The notes under the pieces are model-generated. The model ran no database searches, was not told the origin of the DNA, and was given only the letters and a program-made list of their open reading frames with translations. Shown here piece after piece: positions 15,574 through 24,295 of a DNA stretch of 42,155 bases (position 1 is its first letter; each line of letters begins with the position of its first letter). The position numbers and the translations under genes were made by a program. This DNA is from an uncultured Anaerococcus sp. Its GTDB lineage: Bacteria > Bacillota > Clostridia > Tissierellales > Peptoniphilaceae. Where the stretch lies: the NCBI GenBank assembly GCA_900551095.1, contig URUJ01000011.1:1-42155 (forward strand). Reading direction: 5' to 3'.

Positions 15574-16551
15574 ATGAACGAAAATGAAAATAGCCAAATG
15601 GAAATGTCAACCAATGTTAAAAACCAACCAAAGATAATGATCTCCTACTACCAGCTAAGTCCAAAAATTGCTGAAGCTGGCAAAAGTTTTGACCTATCCT
15701 TTGGTCTTTATAACACAAATTCAAAAAACACAATTTATAACCTCAAGGCAACTATAGAGCAAAATCTTGGAGCGCAACCACAAAATTCTGGTGAAAATAA
15801 TTCTATGGTTTCTGATGGATCTGTATTTTCGCCAGTTAACCAATCAAATTCATTTTATGTAGCAGCTTTATATCCTTGGAATACAGCAAACAAACACATA
15901 ACCATGAATGTTTTGCCAAATGCAGTTGCAGGTAATTACGTAATTAATCTCTCAATTGAGTACGAAGACGCAGATGGTAACCAATATAAAACTACAGAAG
16001 CGATAGGAATACCTGTTGTCCAAAGAGCTGGCGTAACTATGAGTGAGCTAAAATCTGATGAACTCATGGTAGGAAATCCAACCGAAATGTCAGTAAATAT
16101 CTACAACACCGGCAAGGATAATTTGAATACCTTTATGTGTGATGTAATCGGCAAGGGAATAAAAATTGAAAACGATAGAAAATTCATAGGAAATTTCAAC
16201 ACCGGCACCCAAGAAACTTTCTCTTTTACAGCAACTCCTACAAGGCCTGGAGAGATCGAAGGTCAAATCATGCTATCCTACGAAGATTCAACAGGAAAAG
16301 TCCACACACAATTTAAGGATTTTAGCAAAGAAGTTACGGAAGGCATGCCTGAGGATATGAATGGGGAAATGCCAGGGGAGATGACTGGTGAAATGGGAAT
16401 GGAAGATCCTTCTATGAGCCAAGGTTCAGTTTTAACATCACCTTTCCTTTGGGTAGGATTAATTGTAATAATTGTTCTTGCGGCTATCCTTTATAGGAAG
16501 AAAAAGCACAAAAAAGAAGATGAGGAGTTATTGATAGACGATGAAGATTAG
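15574..16551 (+). CDS. Membrane-anchored accessory protein of the ABC exporter, Met-rich linker
   Basis: A 325-aa protein that I cannot name beyond a resemblance to CARDB / S-layer-like accessory proteins of MacB loci. About residues 20-250 look like two beta-sandwich modules (IMISYYQLSPKIAEAGKSF; VGNPTEMSVNIYNTGKDNL). Residues about 257-283 form a linker rich in Met, Glu and Gly with repeated GEM. A single membrane helix lies at about 290-309, then a basic and acidic tail. The odd point is that the start carries no signal peptide although the sandwich should face outside. The ATG directly abuts the ATPase stop, so no upstream start is available in this frame. It overlaps the permease gene by 11 bases, which supports one complex. 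Confidence 0.7.
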   Translation: MNENENSQMEMSTNVKNQPKIMISYYQLSPKIAEAGKSFDLSFGLYNTNSKNTIYNLKATIEQNLGAQPQNSGENNSMVSDGSVFSPVNQSNSFYVAALYPWNTANKHITMNVLPNAVAGNYVINLSIEYEDADGNQYKTTEAIGIPVVQRAGVTMSELKSDELMVGNPTEMSVNIYNTGKDNLNTFMCDVIGKGIKIENDRKFIGNFNTGTQETFSFTATPTRPGEIEGQIMLSYEDSTGKVHTQFKDFSKEVTEGMPEDMNGEMPGEMTGEMGMEDPSMSQGSVLTSPFLWVGLIVIIVLAAILYRKKKHKKEDEELLIDDED

Positions 16552-17908
16552 TGACAGGATTTTGATGGCGCTAAGAAACCTATCTCGTAGAAAATCAAGG
16601 ACTATATTAACAGTCCTATCTGTAGTAATCGGCGCCACATCAATCATACTCATGCTTGCTTTTGCCACAGGCATATCAAACTCTCAAAAGGAAATGATAG
16701 AATCTTTTGGAGGGCTTACATCAATTTCAATTATCGGAAACAATCCTTCAGAACAAATGGAAGTTAAGGATACTGATATCAACAAACTCAAAAAAGTAAA
16801 GGGAGTTAGGGCGGTAGTTCCTTCCAAGGAGTTTTGGGGAGAAGTGAGAGTAGATAACGGCGACGATTATATATTAAACACTTCCTTTGAGGTGGTTCCA
16901 GATGACGTATTTAGTCTTTTGACAGCTGATATGTTTGAATGGGGAAAAAATCTTTCCACATCTGATAAGGAAGCTGTAGTATTAGGACAAAATGCAGATG
17001 TGCAAAAAATCGAAAGGATGCCTGATGGGGGTTGGTCATCAATGCCAATGGAAGGCGATTTTGACTACAATACTCACGAATATTTCCTTCGTCTAGGCTA
17101 TAAGGACGAATCTGACGATGGAGTTCATTTTGGCAATCAAGATAAAAACCAGGAAGAAAACGACAAGCCTACCTTTGTAGATGTAAAGGTAAAACCTGTT
17201 GGTAAACTCAATTCCAAGGCTGTTCTAAAAGGCTGGTCATCTTATGTTAATGAAAGTTTTTATAAAAATTTGAAAAAAGAAGATAAGAAACTCCAAAGCC
17301 CACAATTAGATATGAACTATGACGAAAATGGTCAAGCTATAGTAGATAAATCAGATAAAATCAAGTACACCAACCTTAGGGTAATAGTTGATGACGTAGA
17401 TAATTTGGAAAAAATTGAAAACGACATCAAAAAATTAGGCTACAATACCCAATCAGAAGCAGGAAGCGCCGAAGAAATCAAAAAACAATCCATGCAAGTA
17501 ACCTTAATTCTAGGAGGAATTGGTTCAGTTGCATTTATCGTATCTGCAATTGGTATTATAAATACCATGTTAATGTCAATCTACGAAAGACAAAAGGAAA
17601 TAGGGGTTATGAAAGTAATCGGAGCTTCAGTTAATGATGTTAGGGGAATGTTCTTAATAGAATCTGGTTTTATAGGATTTTTTGGTGGCATAATTGGATT
17701 ATTAATTTCTCTCGGAGTGGGTAAAATAATTAATAAGCTTCTCGCAGGCGGAGGAATGTTTGGGGGAAGCGGAGATGTAATTGCCATAAGTTTTGGACTT
17801 GCAATCGTCGGGGTAGGTTTTTCTTCCCTAGTAGGAGTTTTGGCAGGTTATATCCCAGCCAGACGTGCAACCAAATTATCAGCCATAGAAGCTTTAAGGA
17901 GCAATTAA
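16541..17908 (+). CDS. MacB/FtsX-type ABC transporter permease
   Basis: A 455-aa permease with the MacB layout: an N-terminal helix (SRTILTVLSVVIGATSIILML), a large extracytoplasmic domain (about residues 45-315), then three helices containing GIINTMLMSIYERQKEIGVMKVIGA and the final IPARRATKLSAIEALR, both typical of FtsX-domain permeases. It partners the ATPase at 14869-15573. Its first codons overlap the accessory gene, and the following lipoprotein starts at the next base after its stop. Confidence 0.93.
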   Translation: MKISDRILMALRNLSRRKSRTILTVLSVVIGATSIILMLAFATGISNSQKEMIESFGGLTSISIIGNNPSEQMEVKDTDINKLKKVKGVRAVVPSKEFWGEVRVDNGDDYILNTSFEVVPDDVFSLLTADMFEWGKNLSTSDKEAVVLGQNADVQKIERMPDGGWSSMPMEGDFDYNTHEYFLRLGYKDESDDGVHFGNQDKNQEENDKPTFVDVKVKPVGKLNSKAVLKGWSSYVNESFYKNLKKEDKKLQSPQLDMNYDENGQAIVDKSDKIKYTNLRVIVDDVDNLEKIENDIKKLGYNTQSEAGSAEEIKKQSMQVTLILGGIGSVAFIVSAIGIINTMLMSIYERQKEIGVMKVIGASVNDVRGMFLIESGFIGFFGGIIGLLISLGVGKIINKLLAGGGMFGGSGDVIAISFGLAIVGVGFSSLVGVLAGYIPARRATKLSAIEALRSN

Positions 17909-19165
17909 ATGAAAAAAACTTTATTGGTAACTATACTTGCATTAACTCTTGTAGCTTGTAAGCAAAAAGAAACTATTGATAAAAAAGTTACAGAAAATGT
18001 AAACCAAGAAGAAATAGCAGAAAATAGTCAAATCAATGAAGAAAATAATAATCAGAAAGATGAAAAAAGCGAAGAAAATCAAGAAATAAAAAGAACTTAT
18101 CCAAAAGAAACAACAGAAAAAGAAGTGATTTCTGTAGAAAAATCAACAGAAAAAGTTAAAGAAGAGAACGAAAAAGAAACTCACGATAAAAAAGATAAAA
18201 AGGATGAAAAATCCAAGAAAAAAGATGAGAAAAACCCAGACAAAGATTCCAAAAAAGATGGAGAAAAGTCTAATAAATCTGATAAAAAATCCGAAAAAGG
18301 ACTCACCGAAGACGACTTCTTCTTCTCATATTATTATTTAGTCACAATAAGAGGTGGAGAAGTTGTAAACCCTATAAGAGGCCAAGACCGCTATGACGAT
18401 AATTACTATGCAGATTATGTCCCATTTTCTAACAATATTTTCGTCCTTGGTTCAAGTAGTGACAATAACAAAAGTGACTTTTCTATAAGGAAAATTAATG
18501 GGGAAGACTTGACCCTACTTTATGATTTTAAAGACAACGAAGACTTTAGGCCAAAAGGTATGATAGGCGATAAGATCTATGGCATATACCATGATAATAG
18601 CGAATCTACTGAAGGAGATGATAAAAATCAGTCGGGCTTAGCCTTTGTTGACCTAGAAACTGGCAAGTTAAATATTTTTGAAGATACAAAATATGAGAAC
18701 GAAATCATTTACCAGGTTGCTGTTACAGATAAAGAGATTTTATTTACTAAGTTTAATAGGGACCGAAGCACAGATTTATATAGGCTTGACCTAGAAAAAG
18801 GCCTTGATCAAAAGGCAGAACTAGTAGAAAAAGATACAAATTTAATCTTTCTATTCTCAGCTAAACACTTTGAAAATGGTAAAGCAAAATATGAGATTTT
18901 CAAATCTAGTGATGGGAAAATAAAGATAAATGATGTAGAATATAATATCAACGACGGAACTAGATTTATTGGTGAAAATATAATCACTTCTTCACCTATA
19001 AAATTTGACGACGTCAATTACCTATTTAAGATTAATGTTATGAACTACATTACAGGAGAGGTCGTAGAAAAAGACTTAGAAACCTACGGCTATAGAGTAG
19101 CAAACGGAAAATTTTATTATATAGACTATGACAAAAAAATAAAGACTCTAGATATAGGATTATAA
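17909..19165 (+). CDS. Lipoprotein with long charged linker and probable beta-propeller-like domain
   Basis: A 418-aa exported lipoprotein; the lipobox is LVAC (Cys17). Residues about 20-132 are a low-complexity linker almost entirely of Lys, Glu, Asp, Asn and Ser, probably an extended spacer through the cell wall. The globular part (about 140-418) contains repeated short segments such as FRPKGMIGDKIYGIYHD, GLAFVDLETGKLNIF and DRSTDLYRLDLEKG, resembling the blades of an extracellular propeller. I do not recognise a family. It is the last gene of the FemX/ABC exporter operon and is followed by a terminator, so it may be a surface partner of the exporter. Confidence 0.75.
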   Translation: MKKTLLVTILALTLVACKQKETIDKKVTENVNQEEIAENSQINEENNNQKDEKSEENQEIKRTYPKETTEKEVISVEKSTEKVKEENEKETHDKKDKKDEKSKKKDEKNPDKDSKKDGEKSNKSDKKSEKGLTEDDFFFSYYYLVTIRGGEVVNPIRGQDRYDDNYYADYVPFSNNIFVLGSSSDNNKSDFSIRKINGEDLTLLYDFKDNEDFRPKGMIGDKIYGIYHDNSESTEGDDKNQSGLAFVDLETGKLNIFEDTKYENEIIYQVAVTDKEILFTKFNRDRSTDLYRLDLEKGLDQKAELVEKDTNLIFLFSAKHFENGKAKYEIFKSSDGKIKINDVEYNINDGTRFIGENIITSSPIKFDDVNYLFKINVMNYITGEVVEKDLETYGYRVANGKFYYIDYDKKIKTLDIGL

Positions 19166-19172
19166 AATAGGT

Positions 19173-19206
19173 CCCCTAAATTTTTTATAGATTTAGGGGA
19201 TTTTTT
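19173..19206 (+). terminator. Terminator of the FemX / ABC exporter operon
   Basis: CCCCTAAA (19173-19180) pairs exactly with TTTAGGGG (19192-19199) and is followed by A and six T. Confidence 0.85.
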
Positions 19207-19257
19207 AGTTGATTTTGCCTAAAATGGTTAAAAGTATTTTTAGAAAATATAAAATAA

Positions 19258-19273
19258 TTGAAAATGTTTTCAA
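19258..19273. promoter_or_regulatory. Palindrome resembling a catabolite-control (cre) site
   Basis: TTGAAAATGTTTTCAA is a near-perfect palindrome (7-bp arms, central TG) resembling the CcpA cre consensus TGNAANCGNTNNCA except for TG instead of the central CG. It lies about 260 bases before the sialic-acid operon promoter, far for a simple operator, so the call is weak. The remainder of 19207-19532 is very AT-rich, with no gene that I can support. Confidence 0.3.
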
Positions 19274-19532
19274 CTAAAAAATTAAGACATGAGGAAAAAT
19301 AATTACATAAAAATAAAAAAATAGATAATTCAGGAAAATCCAAATTGACATCAATAAAAGTCTTAACTGTATTAAAGATACTAGATATTTACTCTTTCTT
19401 AGCTAAAAAATAATTATTTTATAGGAATTTAAACCGCATTTTATGACATAAATGCAAAGTGAATATTTAACATATTTTGCAAAAATCAACGTTTATAGCC
19501 TTATAAAAGTACTTTCAAAAATTAAAAATAAT

Positions 19533-19561
19533 TTGAAAATATTTTTAACAGGGTTTATAAT
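19533..19561 (+). promoter_or_regulatory. Promoter of the sialic-acid operon
   Basis: TTGAAA (19533-19538), a 17-base spacer and a perfect TATAAT (19556-19561) lie about 110 bases before the first gene, leaving a leader of about 105 bases. Confidence 0.75.
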
Positions 19562-19575
19562 ATGACTATAAGGAA

Positions 19576-19643
19576 AATGTTTTTTTAGATTTGTCGATAA
19601 TATGATAAATTTTTCAAGGTACATATTTGGATAAAAAAACATT
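19576..19643. repeat. Inverted repeat in the leader of the sialic-acid operon
   Basis: AATGTTTTTTTA (19576-19587) and TAAAAAAACATT (19632-19643) are exact 12-base complements separated by 44 bases, located between promoter and start codon. It could be a two-half-site operator, for example for the RpiR regulator encoded in the operon, or a leader RNA stem. Nothing in the sequence decides which. Confidence 0.5.
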
Positions 19644-19673
19644 CAGAAAAGATTTTTCAAAATAGGAGGAAAA

Positions 19674-21350
19674 ATGAAAAAGAATTATGTATTGGGTTTA
19701 GCTTTATCAGCTATCATGCTTCTAACAGCTTGTGGGGGCGGAGCAAAATCACCTGATAAAAATAACGGGGCAGAAACAAAGGAAGAGACAAAAGTAGAAG
19801 AAACAGCAAAAACTGATAACGGCGATAAGGCTCTTACTCTTCTTTTCAACAAACAAAAAGAAGGTACAAACTTTGATACACCATGGTGGAACAGGGGAGA
19901 TATCTATAAAGTTATAACCTATAGAGGACTTCTTAAAGCAGATCCAACTCTAAGCGAATTTACACCAGAACTTATTTCTGACTACAAGGTAGCAGATGAC
20001 GGTATGAGCTATGAATTTACACTTAAAGATGGCCTTAAATGGTCAGACGGAGAAGATTTAACTGTTGACGATGTTAAATTCTCTATAGAAGGTGCTCTAA
20101 AGGGAGCTTACGTAAATACAATTTACACCAATGCTTTTTCAAGAATTAAAGGTGGTCAAGACTACAGAGACGGAAAAGCTGATAGCGTAGAAGGTCTAAC
20201 CGTAGAAGGAAACAAAATTAAATTTGAAATGGATAAACCAGTAGGAAATATGATCAATGTTTTAGCACAATTTGCAATCCTACCTCAACACGGTTTTGAA
20301 GGCGAAGATATGACAGAATACGCTAATTCAGAATTCTGGAAAAAGCCAATCACAAACGGCATGTACAAAGTTGATGAAGTTGTAACAGATTCATATATCG
20401 CTTTATCACCAAATGAAAACTATGAAGGCGAAGCTCCAAAAATTGGTAAAGTTGTAGTAAACATAGTACCTTCAGATGCTATCCTAAACGCAGTTTTAGG
20501 TAACCAAGCAGACGTATTTAACTCAAAGGTTCCTGCAGAAATCGCAGCAGTTAAAGAAAAAGAAAATTGGGAAGCACAAACTGTAGACACACTTTTCTAC
20601 TATTCTCTAATCTTTAACGAAACAGGTTCTGATGACGGAAAAGCAAACGAATTTATAAAAGATTATAAATTTAGACAAGCTGTTTACTATGCAATCGATA
20701 GAGAAAACTTATCAAAGAATATCTTCCCAGAAATCTCTACTAAGTTAACATACGGTGTACCAGATTCAGATAGCAAAAACAAAAACACCGATCTAGAAAT
20801 GTATGATTACAACCCAGAAAAAGCTAAAGAGCTTCTAAAAGAAATTGGATTTAAACAAGACAAACCATTACAATTCAAATATTACATGGGCGACCAATCA
20901 TCAGTTGACCTATACAACGCTATAGCTCAAAACTTAAAAGATGTTGGAATAGATGTTAACGTTCAAAAATTTGCCGGTGACGCTGGTCAAGAATTATTTG
21001 AAATCAGAAACTACGACATAGCTCTTAAGGGTCTATCTGCCTTTGGTTATGAAGAGTATTTTGGTGAATATGCGTCAATCAACAAAAACTTCCAAAAACT
21101 AATTGGTGATGTTGGAAAGAAATACGATGATGTTTACACAGAATTCTTAGCAGAATCTGATCTTGATAAGAGAGCAGAATTACTAAAGAAAATGCAAGAA
21201 ATCGAATCAGAAGATTTATCAAAGATGAATATATTCATGCTTAAGAATGTTGTCTTCACAAACACAGATAAGGTTGATACAAAGGGAGCTAAATTTGCTA
21301 ACCCATGGTATGCAGCTGATATCGGATTTGAAAAGTGGGAATTAAAGTAA
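19674..21350 (+). CDS. SBP family 5 substrate-binding lipoprotein, probable sialic-acid importer
   Basis: A 558-aa extracellular lipoprotein with lipobox LTAC (Cys20) and an acidic spacer to about residue 45. The rest has the DppA/OppA fold: TYRGLLKADPTLSEFTPELI, YEFTLKDGLKWSDGEDLTVDDVKFS, FRQAVYYAIDRENLSKNIF and YNPEKAKELLKEIGF. SBP5 proteins usually bind peptides or nickel. Sialic-acid importers of this class are known (Haemophilus ducreyi SatABCD, Corynebacterium SiaEFGI), and this gene heads an operon that ends with nanA and nanE, so I infer N-acetylneuraminate or a glycoconjugate as substrate. A strong ribosome site (ATAGGAGG) precedes it. A hairpin follows it, fitting higher expression than the permeases. 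Confidence 0.88.
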   Translation: MKKNYVLGLALSAIMLLTACGGGAKSPDKNNGAETKEETKVEETAKTDNGDKALTLLFNKQKEGTNFDTPWWNRGDIYKVITYRGLLKADPTLSEFTPELISDYKVADDGMSYEFTLKDGLKWSDGEDLTVDDVKFSIEGALKGAYVNTIYTNAFSRIKGGQDYRDGKADSVEGLTVEGNKIKFEMDKPVGNMINVLAQFAILPQHGFEGEDMTEYANSEFWKKPITNGMYKVDEVVTDSYIALSPNENYEGEAPKIGKVVVNIVPSDAILNAVLGNQADVFNSKVPAEIAAVKEKENWEAQTVDTLFYYSLIFNETGSDDGKANEFIKDYKFRQAVYYAIDRENLSKNIFPEISTKLTYGVPDSDSKNKNTDLEMYDYNPEKAKELLKEIGFKQDKPLQFKYYMGDQSSVDLYNAIAQNLKDVGIDVNVQKFAGDAGQELFEIRNYDIALKGLSAFGYEEYFGEYASINKNFQKLIGDVGKKYDDVYTEFLAESDLDKRAELLKKMQEIESEDLSKMNIFMLKNVVFTNTDKVDTKGAKFANPWYAADIGFEKWELK

Positions 21351-21359
21351 GATAAATTT

Positions 21360-21393
21360 AACGAGCAATTTTAATTAATTGCTCGTTTCTTTT
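21360..21393 (+). terminator. Intraoperonic hairpin after the binding-protein gene
   Basis: AACGAGCAATT (21360-21370) pairs with AATTGCTCGTT (21377-21387) and is followed by TCTTTT. It probably works as a partial terminator or 3' stabiliser that gives more binding-protein mRNA than permease mRNA. Confidence 0.65.
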
Positions 21394-21418
21394 AAAAAAA
21401 GAAAAGAAAGGAATTAAT

Positions 21419-22390
21419 ATGAATAAAGGCGGGTCAATATTTAAATACATATTAAAAAAATTGTTATTTATGATTCCGATGTTAATTATAATATCATTCT
21501 TGATATTCATGGCTTTACAATTTATGCCAGTTGATCCAATAAACTATTTGTTGCCGCCTGATGCTGCACAAAGCGAATCTTTGAAAGAAAGCCTAAGAGA
21601 AGCTTATGGATTAAATGATCCTGTTATTGTCCAATACGGAAGATGGATTTTAAATATTCTTAAGGGTGATTTTGGTTATTCAATAACAAACGGACAACAA
21701 ATATCAACAATTTTAGCACAAAAACTACCAGCAACACTAGAAATAGCTATAACAGCTCTTATAATATCATCTGTTCTAGGTATCCTACTCGGTATTCTTT
21801 CAGCTGTTAATCAAAACGGAGTTATCGACTACATAGGAAGAGTTATTGGTGTAGTAGGTCAGTCAATACCACAATTTTTATTTGGTATTATCTTAATAGA
21901 TGTATTTGCCTTAAAACTTGGAATATTTCCTGTAGGCGGCAGAAACTTATATGGAGCAGCGACATTTGGTGATAAGCTTCACAATATGTTCTTGCCATCA
22001 ATAGCCCTATCTTTAGGTATGATTGCTACAGTGTTAAGGTATACAAGAAACTCAATGCTTGATGTAATGAACAAAGAATATATAAAAACTGCAAGAAGCA
22101 AGGGTGTTCCTGAATGGAAAGTTTATCTAAAACACGCTTTTAGAAACTCTATAGGACCTATTATGGTAACTATTTTATTAAGAATACCTGGACTAATAGG
22201 TGGTTCTGTAGTAATTGAATCAGTATTTAACTGGCCTGGCATAGGATCAACCCTTATGGGAGCTGTAACAAGTGGTGATTATCCAATAATAATGGTTATT
22301 ACCCTACTTATAGCAACTGTAATGCTTGTAGTATCTTTCATGGTAGACGTATTAAGTGCTATCTTAGATCCTAGAATTAGGTTGGATTAG
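21419..22390 (+). CDS. OppB/DppB-type ABC permease of the sialic-acid importer
   Basis: A 323-aa membrane permease with about six helices. The start FKYILKKLLFMIPMLIIISFLIFM, PVDPINYLLPP, and the EAA loop (YIKTARSKGVPEWKVYLKHAFRNS) are characteristic of the DppB/OppB family. It pairs with the OppC-like protein encoded 10 bases downstream. It has its own ribosome site (AAGAAAGGAA) after the intraoperonic hairpin. Confidence 0.92.
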   Translation: MNKGGSIFKYILKKLLFMIPMLIIISFLIFMALQFMPVDPINYLLPPDAAQSESLKESLREAYGLNDPVIVQYGRWILNILKGDFGYSITNGQQISTILAQKLPATLEIAITALIISSVLGILLGILSAVNQNGVIDYIGRVIGVVGQSIPQFLFGIILIDVFALKLGIFPVGGRNLYGAATFGDKLHNMFLPSIALSLGMIATVLRYTRNSMLDVMNKEYIKTARSKGVPEWKVYLKHAFRNSIGPIMVTILLRIPGLIGGSVVIESVFNWPGIGSTLMGAVTSGDYPIIMVITLLIATVMLVVSFMVDVLSAILDPRIRLD

Positions 22391-22399
22391 GAGATTTTT

Positions 22400-23272
22400 A
22401 TGAGTGAAAAAGTTATAAAAAAAGAAAAAAAATCATCACTGGCTAAAAGATCACTTAACAAATTTTTAGACAACAAACTTGCTATAATTGGTATGCTTGT
22501 TGTCCTAATAATGACATTGATGAGTATATTTGCTCCTTTAATAACAAAAGTTGATCCAAACGCAATAAACATGAATATGATAAACCAACCGCCTTCAAGC
22601 GAATATATTTTCGGAACAGATTCTACTGGTAGAGACTTATTCGCAAGACTTCTCTACGGTGGTAGAATTTCAATCTTAATAGGAGTAGTAAGTGCTCTTA
22701 CAACATCAATTATTGGAACAGTAATAGGTCTTGTATCAGGTTATTATGGAGGAAAAATAGACACACTTTTCCTAAGAATATCTGAGATATTACAATCATT
22801 TCCAATGACCATCCTAGTAATGGTGCTTGTAACAATAGCAGGACCATCAGTTAAAAACATGATTGTAGTCTTTACCCTTATAGGTTGGATGGCAGTATTT
22901 AGAATAGTTAGAAACGAAGTTTTAAGACTTAGAGAAGAAACCTACGTTGAAGTAAACAGAGCTTTTGGTATATCCGATATGGCTATTATGTTTAGAGAAA
23001 TTTTCCCAAACACAATCAGCCCTATAATTGTTGCTACAACAATTAATATTGCTTTCTTTATACTAGAAGAAACTGGTCTTTCATTTTTAGGTCTTGGTGT
23101 TCCAACCAATGTACCAACATGGGGAACAATTATAAATTCAGCTAAATCTATTACAGTTATACAAATGTATAAGTGGCAATGGTTGATACCAGGTGCTGTA
23201 ATATCCTTATTTGTAATGAGCGTCAATTTCTTAGGTGACGGTCTAAGAGATGCTCTTGATCCAAAGAATTAG
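22400..23272 (+). CDS. OppC/DppC-type ABC permease of the sialic-acid importer
   Basis: A 290-aa membrane permease. It has an N-terminal cytoplasmic Lys-rich stretch and one helix (LAIIGMLVVLIMTLMSIFAP), then HPFGTD-like text seen as YIFGTDSTGRDLFARLLYGGR, diagnostic for OppC/DppC. The EAA loop reads EVNRAFGISDMAIMFREIFPN. It lies between the OppB-like and OppD-like genes with 9-base gaps on either side. Confidence 0.92.
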   Translation: MSEKVIKKEKKSSLAKRSLNKFLDNKLAIIGMLVVLIMTLMSIFAPLITKVDPNAINMNMINQPPSSEYIFGTDSTGRDLFARLLYGGRISILIGVVSALTTSIIGTVIGLVSGYYGGKIDTLFLRISEILQSFPMTILVMVLVTIAGPSVKNMIVVFTLIGWMAVFRIVRNEVLRLREETYVEVNRAFGISDMAIMFREIFPNTISPIIVATTINIAFFILEETGLSFLGLGVPTNVPTWGTIINSAKSITVIQMYKWQWLIPGAVISLFVMSVNFLGDGLRDALDPKN

Positions 23273-23281
23273 GAGATTATT

Positions 23282-24295
23282 ATGGAAAATATATTAGAAG
23301 TTAGAAATTTATCAACAGAGTTTAAAGTTGGTAAAAAATATAACAGAATAGTAAAAAATGTATCTATAGATATTAAAAAGGGACAGATTCTTTCTATAGT
23401 AGGCGAGTCTGGTTGTGGAAAATCTGTTACCGTCCACACCATGGTAAATCTTTTGCCAAAAAATGGAAAAATCACAAGTGGCAAGGCTATTTTAAAGTTA
23501 GATGATGAAGAAGTTAACCTAAGTAACCTAAAACCATATGGTAAAAAAATGAGAAAAATCAGAGGCTCTGACATAGGAATGATATTCCAAGACCCTATGC
23601 AATCTCTAAATCCTGTTTATACTATAGGTTCACAAATAGAAGAAAATATCAGACAACACAGAAAAGTATCCAAGAAAGAAGCCAGAGAAATCGGCATAGA
23701 AATGCTTAAAAAACTTGGTATACCAGAAGCTGAAAGCAGGTATGATAACTATCCTCACCAATTTTCTGGTGGTATGAAACAAAGAGTAATGATCGCTATA
23801 GCTATGGTAAATAACCCAAACTTACTTATAGCTGACGAACCAACAACAGCTCTTGATGTTACAATCCAAGCACAAATCATGGATCTTATGAAAGAGATGA
23901 GAGATAGGGACGGCAAATCTGTAATCCTAATTACCCACAATATGGGACTTGTAGCGGAAGTTGCAAATCAAGTTGCTGTAATGTATATGGGAAGAATCGT
24001 AGAATACGGCGAAGTTGCTGATGTATTTAATAACCCAACTCACCCTTACACCAAATTACTTCTTAAATCTGTACCAGTGCCTGGCATGGATAAGAATAAA
24101 AGACTTCAAACAATCCCAGGCGAAACAGCAGATGTTAGCGAATATGTAATCGGTTGTGAATTTGCTAATAGATGCGAATTTTGCAAGAAAGAGTGTACAG
24201 AAATGGACATACCTTTGTATGATTTAGGAAATAACCACGTGGCAAGATGCTTGCTACTAGAAGGAAGTAAGGAGCACGTAGATGAACAAAAATGA
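23282..24295 (+). CDS. OppD/DppD-type ABC ATPase of the sialic-acid importer
   Basis: A 337-aa ATPase. Walker A is GESGCGKS, FQDPMQSLNPVYTIG is the Q-loop region, FSGGMKQRVMIAIAM the signature and LIADEPTTALDVTIQAQIM the Walker B. The C-terminal oligopeptide-transporter extension has Cys-rich CEFANRCEFCKKEC, which holds an iron-sulfur cluster in some DppD proteins. It overlaps the OppF-like gene by 14 bases. Confidence 0.93.
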   Translation: MENILEVRNLSTEFKVGKKYNRIVKNVSIDIKKGQILSIVGESGCGKSVTVHTMVNLLPKNGKITSGKAILKLDDEEVNLSNLKPYGKKMRKIRGSDIGMIFQDPMQSLNPVYTIGSQIEENIRQHRKVSKKEAREIGIEMLKKLGIPEAESRYDNYPHQFSGGMKQRVMIAIAMVNNPNLLIADEPTTALDVTIQAQIMDLMKEMRDRDGKSVILITHNMGLVAEVANQVAVMYMGRIVEYGEVADVFNNPTHPYTKLLLKSVPVPGMDKNKRLQTIPGETADVSEYVIGCEFANRCEFCKKECTEMDIPLYDLGNNHVARCLLLEGSKEHVDEQK

